64,000 bases of DNA. Origin: Viridibacillus arvi. GTDB lineage: Bacteria; Bacillota; Bacilli; Bacillales_A; Planococcaceae. The translations under genes and the position numbers were made by a program. Positions 54,353-62,848 of the stretch are shown in pieces; positions within the stretch are counted from its first letter, which is position 1, and every line of letters begins with the position of its first letter. Under the pieces are notes generated by a model. It had not been told where the DNA came from. It made no database searches and worked only from the letters and a program-made list of their open reading frames with translations. The stretch lies in the NCBI RefSeq assembly GCF_001274945.1, contig NZ_LILB01000005.1:81296-145295 (forward strand), given 5' to 3'.

Positions 54353-55477
54353 TTATAATAATTTGTCTAAATCATTTTTTAACTCTACAAGATTTTTTGC
54401 TTCTTGAACAAGTTTTTCCATTGTTTGCAGTTCATCATCACTAATCTCTATTAGTTCCTCAAACATTTCAACAGATTCTCGAGAGATAGAAGCAATCTCA
54501 ACAATTGTTGCCATTATCTGCTGAGAAGCAGAAGATAATTCTTCTGTACTTGCAGAAGAATATTCATTATTTTCAGCAATGATCTTTGTAGTAGATAGAA
54601 TCTCATCAAACATGGTTCCAACCTCTACAATGTTCGCATTTGTATCTTTAAATTCTTCTGTTCCCTGTTGCATTGACTTGACAACTTTTTCAGTTTCTTC
54701 TTGTATATTCTTTACAATATTTGATACTTCAGAAGAAGACTGGCGTGATTGTTCGGCCAATTTTCTAACCTCATCAGCAACAACCGCAAATCCTTTACCA
54801 TGTTCCCCCGCTCGCGCAGCTTCTATTGCTGCATTCAATGCCAATAAATTAATTTGTTCTGCAATCCCTGAAATCACTTTTACAATAGTGCCGATTTCGT
54901 GAGATTTTTCTCCGAGTTTATTTATTGCATCAAATGTTGTATTTACCGTTTGATTAAACTGTTCCATTTTTTCTAAGGAATCTTTTAACTTCTCGTTTCC
55001 TTCTTGTGTCAATTCTAAAGTTGTATTCGATTGTTCTGAAATTTGACTTGATCTCACTGAAAGATCTTCGACAGCCTGTGCCATTTCTTCCATAGATTCA
55101 GCACTTTCTTCTGTGGCTACTAATTGTTTCTGTAATCCTCTACCTACCTCATCAATAGCCGCTCTAACAATATCGCCTTTCTCAGAAGCATATTCACCGA
55201 TTTCAGCGAGATTTTCTCCTTTTTCATGTACATTTTTTGAAAATGACAAAATTCTTTTCCTTGTACTGCTGAAAAAATCAATTAGTTGGTTAAACACAGC
55301 ATGATTAGAACTTCTTTCATCAACTTTGTTTGTAATATTACCTGCTGATATTTCTTTCATTCCATTTATTATTTCGTTATTAATATGAAGATGATGTTTT
55401 AGTGAAATATAACGGTAAGCAAAATACACCGCTACCCCCACTAAGATAACAATTATTCCTAGCATAATAGCATCCAT
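54353..55477 (-). CDS. Methyl-accepting chemotaxis-like protein without an extracellular sensor
   Basis: The protein has 374 residues. A single N-terminal helix (about 3-23) is followed directly by a cytoplasmic part: a linker ([30 protein letters not shown], 27-57) and the MCP signalling coiled coil with tip [42 protein letters not shown]. There is no periplasmic domain, so any ligand must be sensed at the membrane, in the cytoplasm or through a partner protein. It ends a four-gene operon with GNAT, STAS-like and tiny membrane proteins, an unusual context that suggests a dedicated input. Confidence 0.88.
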   Translation of the reverse strand: MDAIMLGIIVILVGVAVYFAYRYISLKHHLHINNEIINGMKEISAGNITNKVDERSSNHAVFNQLIDFFSSTRKRILSFSKNVHEKGENLAEIGEYASEKGDIVRAAIDEVGRGLQKQLVATEESAESMEEMAQAVEDLSVRSSQISEQSNTTLELTQEGNEKLKDSLEKMEQFNQTVNTTFDAINKLGEKSHEIGTIVKVISGIAEQINLLALNAAIEAARAGEHGKGFAVVADEVRKLAEQSRQSSSEVSNIVKNIQEETEKVVKSMQQGTEEFKDTNANIVEVGTMFDEILSTTKIIAENNEYSSASTEELSSASQQIMATIVEIASISRESVEMFEELIEISDDELQTMEKLVQEAKNLVELKNDLDKLL

Positions 55478-55534
55478 GATAAATATATCTCCTAACTCCT
55501 ATTAATTATTGAATTAGACTTAATTATGAATATT

Positions 55535-56245
55535 TTAAAGCTCCTTTATAAGGATATATGTTCCATCCGCTACATTTGCAGGAATACCATTCAACTTACT
55601 ATTATCGCTATATTTATGAACAATATAATTTCCTTCTATATCTTCATATTTTTTCATATTATGATATTTTTCCATTACACGTATTGACTTCGGGTTTGTT
55701 GCTTCACCTAAAACAGCCTTCACCCCTTGTGATGATGCCTTTGTTAACAAACTATTTCCTAATTGCTGAATAATTTCGTGACGGCCATGTTCAGCTGTCA
55801 CTCCTAACATGAATAGGTGTAAAAACTCTCCGTCTTTAATTTCTTTTCCGTTTCGTTTTTTATAATCTTCCATGAAACGTTTATCTACATCCTCCAGAAC
55901 ACGCAGAATTACATTCATATCAGAAAAAGAACCTTCAAATATATCTTCTCCGATAATCTCTGGTGCATTTGTATCTCCAGCAAGCGCACCAACAACATTA
56001 TTATTAATATCCAGAGCGACAGCGCAATAACCCTGCTCTATTGTGGAGTCTAAATAATCTTTGGTAAAATGATAAAAATCTTCATAACTGATATTTAATT
56101 GACCTACCATCGGTTCCTGAACCCATTTTCCTGAAACATCCAGTCCAATAAATGAGCGAGCTAGACACTCAGCTGCTTTCTGAATTAATGCTGTTTGATC
56201 CTTCGTTATAATTTCATATGTATACAATTCTTGTGTTATTAGCAT
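55535..56245 (-). CDS. GNAT-family N-acetyltransferase-like protein
   Basis: The protein has 236 residues. Residues about 70-200 follow the GNAT fold: CAVALDINNNVVGALAGD (beta 2-3), LHLFMLGVTAEHGRHEIIQQLGNSLLTKASSQGVKAVLGEATNPKSIRVMEKYHNMKKYED (beta 4, acetyl-CoA loop, and the N-P-x-S-x-x-x-x-E helix of motif B). The acetyl-CoA loop has HGRHEIIQQL where Q/R-x-x-G-x-G/A is usual, so it is atypical. The layout resembles arylalkylamine-type acetyltransferases. It is 57 bp from the chemoreceptor gene. The substrate may be an amine or a protein. Confidence 0.72.
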   Translation of the reverse strand: MLITQELYTYEIITKDQTALIQKAAECLARSFIGLDVSGKWVQEPMVGQLNISYEDFYHFTKDYLDSTIEQGYCAVALDINNNVVGALAGDTNAPEIIGEDIFEGSFSDMNVILRVLEDVDKRFMEDYKKRNGKEIKDGEFLHLFMLGVTAEHGRHEIIQQLGNSLLTKASSQGVKAVLGEATNPKSIRVMEKYHNMKKYEDIEGNYIVHKYSDNSKLNGIPANVADGTYILIKEL

Positions 56246-56302
56246 TTATTAATCTCCCTTTCGAATTAAAAAATAAAAATCCCATTTCTATTTGACCTAA
56301 CA

Positions 56303-56671
56303 TTACATAGGATGATTTACTTTATCGATAAATGTACCTGTGAACTTAATTCTTTCAAGTGCATTCCTAATTTGTACTTGAGCAATTTTAGATGAAGGTT
56401 TTACTACAAGGATATCCTTAAATCCTAAGCTAGAATAAAATTGCATCGTTTGCTCCAACTGCGGTACAACTTTTGATGGGACAGTTGTTTGGTGAGTTCC
56501 ATCGACAACAAACGTATATTCTTGTCTTGATACTTTATTAATCGTATCCTGTAAATCTATCATATAACCTTCTGCATCTTCCTCTTTCATTAATCCATGC
56601 ACCTGTACATGAACTTCCTTCGAGTCCTTATTAATTGCCATTTTATATTTCTTTTTATCTACGACTATCAT
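56303..56671 (-). CDS. Small STAS-like/SpoIIAA-like protein
   Basis: This 122-residue soluble protein alternates strands and helices (KYKMAINKDSKEVHVQVHGLMKEEDAEGYMIDLQDTINKV, YTFVVDGTHQTTVPSKVVPQLEQTMQFYSSLGFKDILVVKP). The pattern is that of a STAS or SEC14-like domain as in anti-sigma antagonists and MCP-linked adaptors. No phosphorylatable Asp-Ser pair typical of SpoIIAA stands out, though DGTHQTT occupies that place. Its ATG overlaps the upstream gene by 4 bp. The function is unknown; a role passing a signal to the MCP is inferred from the operon. Confidence 0.55.
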   Translation of the reverse strand: MIVVDKKKYKMAINKDSKEVHVQVHGLMKEEDAEGYMIDLQDTINKVSRQEYTFVVDGTHQTTVPSKVVPQLEQTMQFYSSLGFKDILVVKPSSKIAQVQIRNALERIKFTGTFIDKVNHPM

Positions 56672-56883
56672 CTTTTAACCTCCCTATTCTCTATAATCTG
56701 TAATACTTCATTGTTGACATTTGCACGTTCTTTCGTATGAATGTTATAAATAAAAGCTATCCCAGATATAGATAGGGATAGCCAAAAAAACGTTTTATTC
56801 TTGGCAACCCGACTATCATTATCCAAGAGGATTTTAGACTCGTAGCTTTGCGTCCTTACCTTTCGATAAGTTTGCCTTTTCAC
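56668..56883 (-). CDS. Tiny membrane protein, first gene of the GNAT/MCP operon
   Basis: The protein has 71 residues and starts at GTG 56883, with no strong ribosome site. A basic N-terminal 30 residues (KRQTYRKVRTQSYESK) is followed by one hydrophobic helix (KTFFWLSLSISGIAFIYNI, about 30-48) and a polar tail. Coupling to the STAS-like gene by a 4-bp overlap supports it being real. No family is recognised. Confidence 0.5.
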   Translation of the reverse strand: MKRQTYRKVRTQSYESKILLDNDSRVAKNKTFFWLSLSISGIAFIYNIHTKERANVNNEVLQIIENREVKR

Positions 56884-57456
56884 TTGTAAAAGATAGTACT
56901 AATATCATGCTCATATATTACTATAACATTATATATTACTTGTCATTTTTTGTCGAACTAGAATTTTTCTTGCTTTACTTACGAAAGAGTCTGCTCCACA
57001 GTAAGGCCCGATTTCTAAACTGTAATCAAATAAATGATGTTAAATGGAAATTAACATCATAATTTATATTATAGAATTAACTTTCGTTAATAACTAAAAG
57101 GGAAATATGCAGATAATAAAACAGATTTTGTTATGACTATAATAAAGAAAATATTATTATTGCCTTTTTCAACTTACAGGTACGTTAGTTAAATAAGAAT
57201 TAAACAACTTATAAGAGCCTTACTACAATAAAATGTAGTAAGGCTCTTATATTTTTATATCAAAATTAAATAAATTTATTATCACTTTAAGGTCTGTTAA
57301 AACAAATTTGAACTGTTTGAAATAAAGTCGAGATGTTATTAATCTGTTGTTTTACCATGTACTATTTAATTTGCTGTTCTCCATCTATTGGAGCGAATGC
57401 TATGGAGACAGCATTCAATTGATATTTTTTTGTATTGCTAATTCAAGGTTAAAAGA
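56884..57456. other. Intergenic region with an orphan terminator
   Basis: This 573-bp AT-rich gap holds the promoter of the four-gene operon on the left and, at 57211-57258, a strong plus-strand terminator with no gene before it. A 19-codon frame (MTIIKKILLLPFSTYRYVS, from about 57134) precedes it without a good ribosome site. Confidence 0.45.
57138..57258 (+). ncRNA. Possible small RNA ending at an orphan terminator
   Basis: TATAAT lies at 57138-57143, and 70-110 bp downstream is a 16-bp perfect stem (TAAGAGCCTTACTACA / TGTAGTAAGGCTCTTA, 57212-57249) followed by a T-rich run. No convincing gene lies between, so a transcript of about 110 nt is possible. The -35 region is weak. Confidence 0.25.
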
Positions 57457-57636
57457 CTAATCTCTAGGATCGTTAATAACGATGTTCACGTAATTTTTTT
57501 CTTTGGCGTACTTCAATAACTTCGAAACAGTAGGTCTAGATAGATCGAGAGCTTTAGCAATTTCACCTTGAGTCTTATCTAAATCGTAATACATCTTTGC
57601 TACATTTACACTAAGTAAATCTTTATCGTTGAACAT
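57457..57636 (-). pseudogene. HTH-only fragment of a DeoR/SorC-type sugar-binding regulator
   Basis: A 59-residue frame with a good ribosome site (AAAGGAGC) starts MFNDKDLLSVNVAKMYYDLD and continues KTQGEIAKALDLSRPTVSKL, then LKYAKEKNYVNIVINDPRD and stop. This is the N-terminal helix-turn-helix of the SorC/DeoR sugar-binding regulators, which are normally about 315 residues. The effector domain is missing, and no remnant of it was found downstream. It may be a truncated gene or, less likely, a stand-alone DNA-binding protein. Confidence 0.72.
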
Positions 57637-57872
57637 AATTTGCTCCTTTAATGGACTGGTTATAAATAATCATATGCTTTTTCAATTTAAGTCAGATAAA
57701 AACCTTCATAGTTTGGGGTGTCCATTGCATTGGAAATGCAGTGGGGGGTGTTTCTGAAATCAAAATTACAAGGAAGTGATTTAATTTCTTTATAATGGCG
57801 ACCCCAATTTGGAAAATACAATTCATGAAATATTGTACTTACCTTTAAAAGTATACTTACTCCAATGTTCTT

Positions 57873-58301
57873 CTAGTTGACATTAAATTTTTGTAGATCA
57901 TCAGATCTAAGACTATAAGAAACAACTTTCTTCTTCCACTGCTTAACTACATCAACGTGATTATCGGGATTATAAACAAAGAAATTAACATCTTTTTTAC
58001 CCTTTTTTAAGTTGATGACAAATGGAGTTACATTTGTCTCTGGATGTAGAAATAATTTTTCATTACCTGGAAATATATAATGTTTTTTTAAAAAGTTAGC
58101 TTCATTAAAATACTCAATAAATCTAATTTTTTCTTCCTCTTCTAAATTCTTTCCGTTAAATGTTACAGTAACATCTTCTGAATCGAGTTTTTGATGAAGT
58201 TCGAATTTATCTAAAAACCATGCCACAAGTGCATTTGGAGGACTCATTAACAATTTGAAAAAAATCCCAATAACTATCATGATAGCAACTGTCCATGTCA
58301 T
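57873..58301 (-). CDS. YfmQ-like small membrane-anchored protein
   Basis: This 142-residue protein has one N-terminal helix (TWTVAIMIVIGIFFKLLM), then a soluble domain: NALVAWFLDKFELHQKLDSEDVTVTFNGKNLEEEEKIRFIEYFNEANFLKKHYIFPGNEKLFLHPETNVTPFVI. This resembles the uncharacterised YfmQ family of Bacillus. GGAGTTGAT precedes the ATG. The function is unknown. It stands alone. Confidence 0.65.
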   Translation of the reverse strand: MTWTVAIMIVIGIFFKLLMSPPNALVAWFLDKFELHQKLDSEDVTVTFNGKNLEEEEKIRFIEYFNEANFLKKHYIFPGNEKLFLHPETNVTPFVINLKKGKKDVNFFVYNPDNHVDVVKQWKKKVVSYSLRSDDLQKFNVN

Positions 58302-58599
58302 ATTATATCAACTCCTTCAATAATAATATCTGGTTACTATAGGCCCTTATTTTAATAGTATACTATCACAAAATAGTAATTTTCAAACAAGGGCTATTTT
58401 TAGTAAGACAACGTTAAAAACATAAGGTATTCCTTTGTATACAAATGTTAAATTGTAAATCAATTCACATACATAGCCAAAAATAATTATTAAATATCCT
58501 TTAAAATGTTTTATTAACTACCTCTCAATAATAAAGGATTTATTTTTTAAATAACCATCCAATTGGATTGTTTTTTGACCATCCATTTATATTAGGTGT

Positions 58600-60030
58600 T
58601 TACAAACAATTAAGAGCTTCTGCAAACCTTTTGATTCCTTCATCAATCGAATCTTCATCTTCTCTTGCGAAAGTAAAACGAACAAATCCATTTTTAGATC
58701 CCATTGTAGAACCAGGAACATAAATGACGCCTCTTTTAATTGATTCTTCAAGTAATTGGATTTCATTGAAATTTTTAAGGATTTTACACCAAATATGAAT
58801 ACCACCTTGAGGAATAGAATATTCCACCTGGCCTCTTAAATAATCATCAAGGCTTTTTATTATTTTATCTCTCCTTTTTTCTAATTCCTTTATTAAACTT
58901 TTGATATGAAAATTGAAATTTTCTGATTCTATAAAATCATTTGCTATCCATTGTGTATAGCTAGAATGTCCAAAATCAATTTGCTGCTTTGCATCGGATA
59001 ATCTTTCAATCACCGATGTCGGGCCAATAATCCACCCTATTCTTAACCCCGAGGCAACAATTTTGGATAATGAACTAATGTATAATACGTTTCCGTTCTT
59101 ATCTATTGATTTAAGGGTAGATATTTTATCACCTGAAAAAGCTGTTAAACTATACGGATCGTCTTCTACTACTGGAATCCCAAACTTTGAGGTTATATCT
59201 AAAATAGCTTCTCTTTTTTTTAGATTCATTAAGGAACCCGTTGGATTTTGAAAATCTGGATTTAAAAAAAGCATTTTAATACGGTGTTTTTTATATAATG
59301 ACTGCAAATCTTCAAGGTTAATTCCATCCCTATCGACAGGTAGATAATGTATTTGTATACCTGCTGATTTAAAAATAGGAAGATTATAATTGTAAGAAGG
59401 ATCTTCTATTGCTATTGCATCTCCAGGTTTTAACAAACATTGTACAATTAAATGTAATGCTTGTTGCGCTCCTGATGTTATAAGTATTGAAGAAGGATTA
59501 GTTTCGATTCCCCGACTTTTTTTTATGTGTTTTGTAAGGGTTTTTCTGAGGATTTCACTCCCCTGTGGATGATCGTATCCTAAGCTTCCAATAAAAGAAC
59601 GTGTTGAGGTTATCTCACTTAAAAAGCTTTTTGGGAAAAGTTCTTCTGACAATTCACCGGTAGCTAAATTTATTAAATTATGTTCAACAGCTTCTTTTCT
59701 TATTTTTTGTGTTACAGGTAGATTAGGTAAAAAAGAACCCGCCCCAATATACCTATTCCAGCTAGGAATCCTTTTTTTTGTTATCCCCCATATATCTTTA
59801 CTAATGGTAGTACCACTTCCTCTATTTCTTTCAATTAGCCCAATCGATTCTAATTCGTCATATGCATTAACCACAGTACTTCTATTTATTTCTAGAATGT
59901 TTGCTAAATTTCTCTCTGATGGCAATGGTTTATCAGGTGGAAATGTACCATCTGCAATTCCCTTTTCAATATATTCTGCGAGTTGTTTATAGATAGCTTT
60001 TTTTGCTTTTCTATCAGGTTTCCAATCCAT
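58600..60030 (-). CDS. MocR-family regulator (GntR HTH plus aminotransferase-like domain)
   Basis: The protein has 476 residues. The N-terminal GntR winged helix is IYKQLAEYIEKGIADGTFPPDKPLPSERNLANILEINRSTVVNAYDELESIGLIERNRGSGTTI (about 12-76). A linker is followed by a class I aminotransferase-like domain (about 115-470) with the PLP lysine in YISSLSKIVASGLRIGWI and FQNPTG near the PLP pocket. MocR regulators such as PdxR or GabR sense PLP adducts of vitamin B6, GABA or other amines. No target gene lies divergently; only a decayed qoxA fragment is there. Confidence 0.9.
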   Translation of the reverse strand: MDWKPDRKAKKAIYKQLAEYIEKGIADGTFPPDKPLPSERNLANILEINRSTVVNAYDELESIGLIERNRGSGTTISKDIWGITKKRIPSWNRYIGAGSFLPNLPVTQKIRKEAVEHNLINLATGELSEELFPKSFLSEITSTRSFIGSLGYDHPQGSEILRKTLTKHIKKSRGIETNPSSILITSGAQQALHLIVQCLLKPGDAIAIEDPSYNYNLPIFKSAGIQIHYLPVDRDGINLEDLQSLYKKHRIKMLFLNPDFQNPTGSLMNLKKREAILDITSKFGIPVVEDDPYSLTAFSGDKISTLKSIDKNGNVLYISSLSKIVASGLRIGWIIGPTSVIERLSDAKQQIDFGHSSYTQWIANDFIESENFNFHIKSLIKELEKRRDKIIKSLDDYLRGQVEYSIPQGGIHIWCKILKNFNEIQLLEESIKRGVIYVPGSTMGSKNGFVRFTFAREDEDSIDEGIKRFAEALNCL

Positions 60031-60352
60031 ATATACTCACCTCATTATTTCTATTAAATTTTCTTAAAATTCCCCATTTATCTTTTACTCGTTTTCATAT
60101 AAGAACCCTAAGAACACTAATTTGACGCCTATTTATATCAATTAAATTATACTAAAATTATTTTTCTAGTTTTAGTACAGTTTTAGTACATTTTGTGTTA
60201 TCTTTCAAAACTTCTACTGTTTCAAATTTTGTGCAATTAGTATAAAAATCAATTGTGAATCAAAACCCATACAAACCTATAGTAGCCTAAAATAGTTCAA
60301 AGGATAATTATTAGGGGTTGTTTATGAAAACATTTTAATCGATTTTTACACT

Positions 60353-60484
60353 ATGCTAACTGGATGTTATCCATTATTAATATTGGATCCAAAAGAACCT
60401 CAAGCTCAAAGACAAGCTAAAGACATTATGCTATCGATAGGGATTATGGCCTTTATCGTTCTTATTGTTTTCGTAATTTTATAA
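60353..60484 (+). pseudogene. Fragment of quinol oxidase subunit II (qoxA)
   Basis: The 43-codon frame opens MLTGCYPLLILDPKEPQAQR and continues QAKDIMLSIGIMAFIVLIVFVIL. This matches the start of mature QoxA: the lipobox Cys, L-DPKGPxAxxQ, then the first transmembrane helix with LSIGxMxFIVxVVFV. The gene then stops where about 270 more residues should follow. The signal peptide in front is in the same frame but without a start codon. It is a remnant, and the rest of the qox operon is absent. Confidence 0.72.
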
Positions 60485-60499
60485 AATGTTAATTAAATT

Positions 60500-60587
60500 C
60501 CCTAATTTCATTTCTTCACTAAATTTAGTCATACAAAAACTGCACCTCCAATTGTTAGATTGTGTCTAACAATTGGGGTGCAGTTCC
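60500..60587 (-). mobile_element. Stub of a second IS150-like element (left end plus start of orfA)
   Basis: Read on the minus strand, the left-end hairpin of the IS at 50259 recurs almost base for base over about 48 bp (60537-60586). It is followed by a related orfA start, MTKFSEEMKLGNLINIL and stop, compared with MAKFTAEEKLNAVER in the intact orfA. The rest of the element is gone. It abuts the qoxA fragment, marking a deletion junction. Confidence 0.72.
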
Positions 60588-60850
60588 AATGAGGAGGGTT
60601 ATTTGTGTTGTGCATTTTTAGTATAACATGAAGTGTTTTTCGATTTAAAATGTTTAACTTGATATTCTATTAGCTGGTTAGTTGAAGAATAAAAGTAAAG
60701 TTTATTCCACAATCGGGCCCGTTTAAGGCAATTATAAAAAGACATACCGTTGGTTGTTTCAAATAGAAATTTAAATCCTCCTCAGAAGTTGCGAGGAACC
60801 TTAAAAAGTAAAACTCATACAAGGAGATCCTTGTATGAGCAATTTTAAAT
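60588..60850. other. Non-coding region before the LplA-type gene terminator
   Basis: No convincing gene lies here. A minus-strand frame of 73 residues (60670-60891) overlaps the terminator and the next gene and looks spurious. The sequence CAATCGGGCCCGTTTAAGGC is GC-rich against its surroundings, but its origin was not identified. Confidence 0.4.
60808..60846 (-). terminator. Terminator after the LplA-type gene
   Basis: CTCATACAAGGA-TCT-CCTTGTATGAG is a perfect stem on the minus strand, followed by TTTTACTTTTT. Confidence 0.8.
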
Positions 60851-62467
60851 TTACTTTTCACTTTTAGTGCGATCATATGCCGCTTGAGCAATTTTAAGAT
60901 AGTCTTGTACTTTCATTTTATCAAGTGTTTTATTATAGTCATCCCACTTGCTAAAGTCCTGTTTACCAGTAATAAATCCTGCAGTCATTTCATTAATATA
61001 TGTCTGTACATCTGTCATAATCGCACTAACTTCATCATTTTCTTCAAGAGTATAGTTCAAACCAGGAATGATGTCTTCATCTTTAGCAACGTATGGTTTT
61101 ACTTTCTTAGCATTTTGTGCAGAAGCTTCTGTTCCTTCAGCACCTTGGAAGTATTTTTGCTTAACTATTCCAGGGTAATATCCACCTGGCCAAGTTAAGT
61201 AGTCACTGACTGCCTGGTCTAGATTTTTCCCATCGGGATTATCTGTAATTGTATCTAAATACTTGAAGTTACCTTCCTTATCTTCCTCATAAGTTACGCC
61301 TTCGAAGCCCATAAAGAACATCTTGGAACCTTCATCACTATAGAAATAGTCCATCCAGCGAACCATTGCTTCAGGGCTTTTTGCCTTATCCGTTATTACG
61401 AACATTCCCATGTTACCAAGTCCATTTGTAACTGCATTGTAAGAACGCTCTCCAGTAGGACCTTCAAGAACTGGTACACCTACATATCCATCAAGTTTAA
61501 ATAATTCTTTTGGGTCAACATCGTCTATCATCCCAACATTACCTTTAGACGCTTCTGCATGAAACTGTTGTGGTTCAACTGTGAACACATCTTGGTTAAT
61601 CAAACCTTCTGTATACAGCTTATTTAAATACTTAAGTAATTCTTTGTATTCATCGGTAGCAGGAACAAAGCGGAATTCTTCAGTACCTTCTTTAAAGTCA
61701 AGATTTGAATTCATAACCCCTTGCTTGTTTAGATCAAATGACCCGCGTAAATAATTGATGAACATGTTAATGCCGTATCCAGTACCCCATGGAATTTCAT
61801 CAGCTTTTCCATTACCATTTGGGTCTTTCTCTTTGAATGCTTTCAATACTGTATACAATTCATCTGTAGTTTCTGGTTCTTTTAATCCTAATTTTTTCAA
61901 CCAATCTTCTTTGATCCAAGGTGTTCCTGCATGAAAAGCGTCAAATTTCGGGTCAAAAAATGCAGGGAAACCATAAATATTTCCATCTGCCATAGTGACA
62001 CCTTTTTTCACTGAAGGATTCTCTTCCAAGAGCTTTTTAAAATTCGGTGCATATTCATCGATGTAATCATTCAATGGAAGGAAAACACCTTGTTTTCCGT
62101 ATTTAATTAAATCTGTCTTTGGAAAAGCCGAAGCATAAAATACTTCTGGATAGTCTCCTGATGCAAGCATTAGGTTTCGCTTTTCTACTAAACCCTCAAT
62201 TTGCGTTGTTTTCCAGTTCACATCAACATTTGTCATTTTCTCATACTCATCCCAAAGCATTAGCTTGTTCCAATCTTGCGAAGCAAAGAATTTTGCTCCA
62301 AAGCCGTCAACTTTGATTTTCTCTTTTACTATAGGCATTCCCATTTTATTAACATTATCTACATTTTCACTTTTTCCAGTAGTCCCTTCATCACTAGAAC
62401 AAGCTCCTAAAATACTAGATGTTAGTAATAGACTAGTTACAATACCAGCAAAATATCTCTTCTTCAA
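60851..62467 (-). CDS. LplA-type extracellular solute-binding lipoprotein
   Basis: The protein has 538 residues and starts at TTG 62467 after GGGGGAGA. The signal peptide ends in the lipobox ILGAC, so it is a surface lipoprotein. VEKRNLMLASGDYPEVFYASAFPKTDLIKYGKQGVFLPLNDYIDEYAPNFKKLL is typical of the long LplA/YtcQ-like binding proteins for complex carbohydrates such as aldouronates. DPNGNGKADEIPWG is a calcium-binding-like loop also seen in the family. Only a fragment of one permease gene precedes it and the second permease is missing, so a complete transporter is not encoded here. Confidence 0.88.
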   Translation of the reverse strand: MKKRYFAGIVTSLLLTSSILGACSSDEGTTGKSENVDNVNKMGMPIVKEKIKVDGFGAKFFASQDWNKLMLWDEYEKMTNVDVNWKTTQIEGLVEKRNLMLASGDYPEVFYASAFPKTDLIKYGKQGVFLPLNDYIDEYAPNFKKLLEENPSVKKGVTMADGNIYGFPAFFDPKFDAFHAGTPWIKEDWLKKLGLKEPETTDELYTVLKAFKEKDPNGNGKADEIPWGTGYGINMFINYLRGSFDLNKQGVMNSNLDFKEGTEEFRFVPATDEYKELLKYLNKLYTEGLINQDVFTVEPQQFHAEASKGNVGMIDDVDPKELFKLDGYVGVPVLEGPTGERSYNAVTNGLGNMGMFVITDKAKSPEAMVRWMDYFYSDEGSKMFFMGFEGVTYEEDKEGNFKYLDTITDNPDGKNLDQAVSDYLTWPGGYYPGIVKQKYFQGAEGTEASAQNAKKVKPYVAKDEDIIPGLNYTLEENDEVSAIMTDVQTYINEMTAGFITGKQDFSKWDDYNKTLDKMKVQDYLKIAQAAYDRTKSEK

Positions 62468-62500
62468 TTCAATCTCCCCCTCGTATATCTCTTTTCTTTG

Positions 62501-62848
62501 CTACCCCTTATGTGAGCCGATCATAACCCCTTTTACAAAATACCGTTGTAAAAACGGATAAAGCATAAGCATCGGCAAGTTTGCCACAATCAGTACTGCA
62601 TATTTCAACCCTTCAACACTAAGTTGTTGAGCTAAAAAGCTTTCAGAAGTTGTTTTAATCATGTCATCAGTTTGATTTTGAATCAGTATTTGTCGAAGAA
62701 TCAATTGAAGTGGGAACTTATCTTGATCCTGCAAATAAATTAATGCTTTGAAGTATGCATTCCAATGCCCTACTGAATAAAAAAGTACCATTACTGCGAT
62801 TACAGGGGACGATAAAGGAAGTACAATATACATCTTCATCCAGTTTAG
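62501..62848 (-). pseudogene. C-terminal part of an LplC/YtcP-type ABC permease
   Basis: About 112 codons match the last third of a carbohydrate ABC permease: WMKMYIVLPLSSPVIAVMVLFYSVGHWNAYFKALIYLQDQDKFPLQLILRQIL and the C-terminal end LMLYPFLQRYFVKGVMIGSHKG. Full proteins have about 295 residues, so the first helices and most of the EAA loop are missing. Upstream of about 62848 homology ends abruptly, indicating a deletion. It is 34 bp from the binding-protein gene, as in intact operons. Confidence 0.78.

Noticed and set aside
52435-56883. Decarboxylase and GNAT as one operon
   Set aside because: A good terminator at 54197-54245 separates them, so co-transcription is not assumed.
60670-60891. 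A 73-residue minus-strand frame near the LplA-type gene
   Set aside because: It overlaps that gene's 3' end and the terminator.
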